This document shows, one piece after another, positions 6,132 through 7,244 of a stretch of 7,244 nt of DNA; the stretch's first letter is position 1; every line of letters starts with the position of its first letter. The position numbers were made by a program, and so were the translations under genes. The DNA is from Betaproteobacteria bacterium (GTDB lineage: Bacteria; Pseudomonadota; Gammaproteobacteria; Burkholderiales; Rhodocyclaceae). The stretch covers positions 1 to 7,244 of the forward strand of contig JAIFNM010000077.1 in assembly GCA_020047725.1 (NCBI GenBank), in the 5' to 3' direction. The notes under the pieces are model-generated. The model was given only the letters and a program-made list of their open reading frames with translations. It ran no database searches and was not told where the DNA came from.

Positions 6132-6344
6132 ATGCCAGCCATTCGCCTGAAGGAAAATGAGCCGTTCGAAGTTGCGATTCGCCGTTTCAAGCGCACCGTT
6201 GAAAAGACCGGTCTGCTGACTGAGCTTCGCGCACGCGAGTTCTACGAGAAGCCCACCGCCGAGCGCAAGCGCAAGCTGGCCGCTGCTGTCAAGCGCCATC
6301 ACAAGCGCATGCGCAGCCAGACCCTGCCGCCAAAGCTTTTCTAA
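6132..6344 (+). CDS. rpsU: 30S ribosomal protein S21
   Basis: S21 is a small basic protein of the 30S subunit that sits near the anti-Shine-Dalgarno end of 16S rRNA and helps initiation. The product is 70 residues, beginning MPAIRLKENEPFEVAIRRF and ending KRHHKRMRSQTLPPKLF, rich in Lys and Arg throughout as expected. The ATG at 6132 has AGGA at 6120-6123, 8 bases away; the longer frame from 6054 runs back into the promoter and is not credible. It is the first gene of the macromolecular synthesis operon (here rpsU-yqeY-dnaG). It has its own strong -10 box upstream and terminator-like hairpins downstream, so most transcripts probably carry rpsU alone. Confidence 0.97.
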   Translation: MPAIRLKENEPFEVAIRRFKRTVEKTGLLTELRAREFYEKPTAERKRKLAAAVKRHHKRMRSQTLPPKLF

Positions 6345-6367
6345 AACCGGATTGCAGATTGCCAATC

Positions 6368-6396
6368 AGCCGCCCGTTTCGCGATGGGCGGCTTTT
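6368..6396 (+). terminator. Intrinsic terminator after rpsU
   Basis: AGCCGCCC (6368-6375) pairs perfectly with GGGCGGCT (6386-6393) around a 10-base loop, and the stem runs into four T residues (6393-6396). It begins 23 bases after the rpsU stop. The GC-rich 8-bp stem is strong, but the T-run is short, which suits a leaky terminator that lets some transcription through to yqeY and dnaG. Confidence 0.7.
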
Positions 6397-6405
6397 GGCG
6401 TTTCT

Positions 6406-6433
6406 GGCCTGACGCTAGTTGCAGGCCCTTTTT
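6406..6433 (+). terminator. Second terminator-like hairpin before yqeY
   Basis: GGCCTG (6406-6411) pairs with CAGGCC (6422-6427) around a 10-base loop, followed by C and five T residues (6429-6433). It may back up the first terminator. The same bases also hold a weak promoter candidate for yqeY (CTGACG at 6409-6414 and TATATC at 6433-6438, 18 bases apart). The two readings compete, and sequence alone cannot settle which is right. Confidence 0.45.
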
Positions 6434-6453
6434 ATATCACAAGGAGCCTCACG

Positions 6454-6903
6454 ATGACCCTCAAAGAGCGCATCACGGATGACATGAAGGCCGCCATGCG
6501 TGCCGGCGAAACGGGGAAGCGTGACGCCATTCGTCTGCTGCTGGCAGCAATCAAGCAGAAGGAAGTGGACGAGCGCATCGTGCTTGACGACGCCGCTGTC
6601 GTTGCCGTCATCGACAAGATGCTCAAACAGCGTCGCGATTCGATCACGCAATATGAAGCGGCCGGGCGCCAGGATCTGGCTGATGTGGAAAAGTTCGAAG
6701 CCGAATTGATCACGGCGTACATGCCCGCCGGTCTTTCCGCTGAGGAAGTAGCCGCCGCCGTTACTGCCGCAGTGACCGAGGTCGGTGCTGCCGTTCCCGG
6801 CGACATGGGCAAGGTGATGGCCGTCCTCAAGCCGAAACTGGCCGGACGTGCCGACATGACTGAAGTGTCGAAGCTGGTGAAGGCGGCGCTGGCGCCAAAG
6901 TGA
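6454..6903 (+). CDS. yqeY: GatB/YqeY domain-containing protein
   Basis: YqeY proteins resemble the C-terminal tRNA-contacting tail domain of GatB, a subunit of the Asp/Glu-tRNA amidotransferase. Their own role is not established; tRNA interaction is inferred from the fold. The product is 149 residues, normal for the family. It has an N-terminal helical part (LKERITDDMKAAMRAGE, then RDAIRLLLAAIKQKEVDER), a middle (VIDKMLKQRRDSITQYEAAGRQDLADVE) and a small C-terminal helical domain (AYMPAGLSAEEV, then GDMGKVMAVLKPKLAGRADM). A strong AAGGAG (6441-6446) fixes the start at 6454. It stands between rpsU and dnaG, a place it often takes in proteobacteria. The strong ribosome site contrasts with the weak one of dnaG. 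No catalytic motif is visible. Confidence 0.93.
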   Translation: MTLKERITDDMKAAMRAGETGKRDAIRLLLAAIKQKEVDERIVLDDAAVVAVIDKMLKQRRDSITQYEAAGRQDLADVEKFEAELITAYMPAGLSAEEVAAAVTAAVTEVGAAVPGDMGKVMAVLKPKLAGRADMTEVSKLVKAALAPK

Positions 6904-6985
6904 AGCGCAGTAACAAAGCGAAGAACGCAAAACCAGCGCCCAGGTTTTCCTCTTCACTTCCGACTCCCCGCTTTTCGCAGTTGCA
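6904..6985 (+). other. yqeY-dnaG spacer with a possible RNA hairpin
   Basis: This 82-base spacer has no gene and no clear Shine-Dalgarno sequence before dnaG. GAAGA (6920-6924) and AAAACC (6929-6934) can pair with TCTTC (6951-6955) and GGTTTT (6943-6948) around an internal loop and an 8-base apical loop. The stem is AT-rich and lacks a proper T-run, so it is a poor terminator. A processing or translation-control element is possible but unproven. Confidence 0.3.
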
Positions 6986-7244
6986 ATGATTCCCGAGTCA
7001 TTCATTCAGGAGTTGCTGCATCGGGTCGACGTCGTCGATTTGATCGACGGCTTTGTCCCGCTCAAGAAGGCTGGGGCGAATTACGCGGCCTGCTGCCCGT
7101 TCCACAACGAGAAGTCGCCCTCGTTTACCGTCAGCCCGACCAAGCAGTTTTACCATTGCTTTGGCTGCGGGGCGCACGGAACGGCCATCAGCTTTCTCAT
7201 GGAGTATTCGGGCCTAGGCTTTATCGACGCCATCAAGGATCTGT
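6986..7244 (+). CDS. dnaG: DNA primase DnaG, N-terminal part (partial)
   Basis: DnaG makes the RNA primers for DNA replication at the fork, with DnaB helicase. Only the first 86 codons are in the window; the frame is open to the right edge. The start MIPESFIQELLHRVDVVDLI leads into the N-terminal CHC2 zinc-binding domain. The likely zinc ligands are Cys37 and His40 (CCPFHNEKSPSF) and Cys58 and Cys61 (QFYHCFGCGAHG), and the region closely matches E. coli DnaG. The TOPRIM catalytic core and the helicase-binding domain lie beyond the window. The ATG at 6986 is chosen by family alignment, since no Shine-Dalgarno site is evident. rpoD would be the expected next gene, but it is not visible here. 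Confidence 0.96.
   Translation, partial: MIPESFIQELLHRVDVVDLIDGFVPLKKAGANYAACCPFHNEKSPSFTVSPTKQFYHCFGCGAHGTAISFLMEYSGLGFIDAIKDL

Overview
The window is a moderately GC-rich stretch of ordinary bacterial housekeeping chromosome. It most resembles a betaproteobacterium, probably of the Rhodocyclales (Dechloromonas/Azonexus-like). That placement is an inference from the protein sequences and gene set: a 70-residue S21, a XerD ending close to the E. coli protein, and tsaD divergent from rpsU-yqeY-dnaG. It could not be tested here. No prophage, insertion sequence, CRISPR array, tRNA, rRNA or toxin-antitoxin pair is visible.

Left part (1-3311): the 3' end of holA (DNA polymerase III delta subunit) meets, tail to tail, a small unrecognised cysteine-rich gene on the minus strand. 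A divergent promoter region then leads into a tight plus-strand cluster: proA (proline synthesis), an O6-alkylguanine-DNA alkyltransferase (ogt type) and xerD (chromosome dimer resolution). The ogt and xerD reading frames overlap by 14 bases.

Middle part (3312-6043): a YbaK-type Cys-tRNA(Pro) deacylase gene with its own likely promoter runs head-on into folB (folate synthesis, minus strand), with the two stop codons directly adjacent. folB is divergent from plsY (phospholipid synthesis). plsY converges on tsaD (t6A37 tRNA modification, minus strand), and the two coding ends overlap by 12 bases.

Right part (6044-7244): rpsU, yqeY and the start of dnaG form the beginning of the classical macromolecular synthesis operon, with yqeY inserted between the usual members. 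rpsU has a consensus -10 box preceded by a 12-base-pair bulged dyad shared with the tsaD leader. Two successive terminator-like hairpins separate rpsU from yqeY, which fits high S21 output with reduced readthrough into yqeY and dnaG.

I see no convincing new multi-gene system. The items most worth a second look are the small cysteine-rich protein, the dyad against the rpsU promoter, the tandem rpsU/yqeY hairpins, and a three-copy 10-base repeat across the ybaK/folB stop codons.
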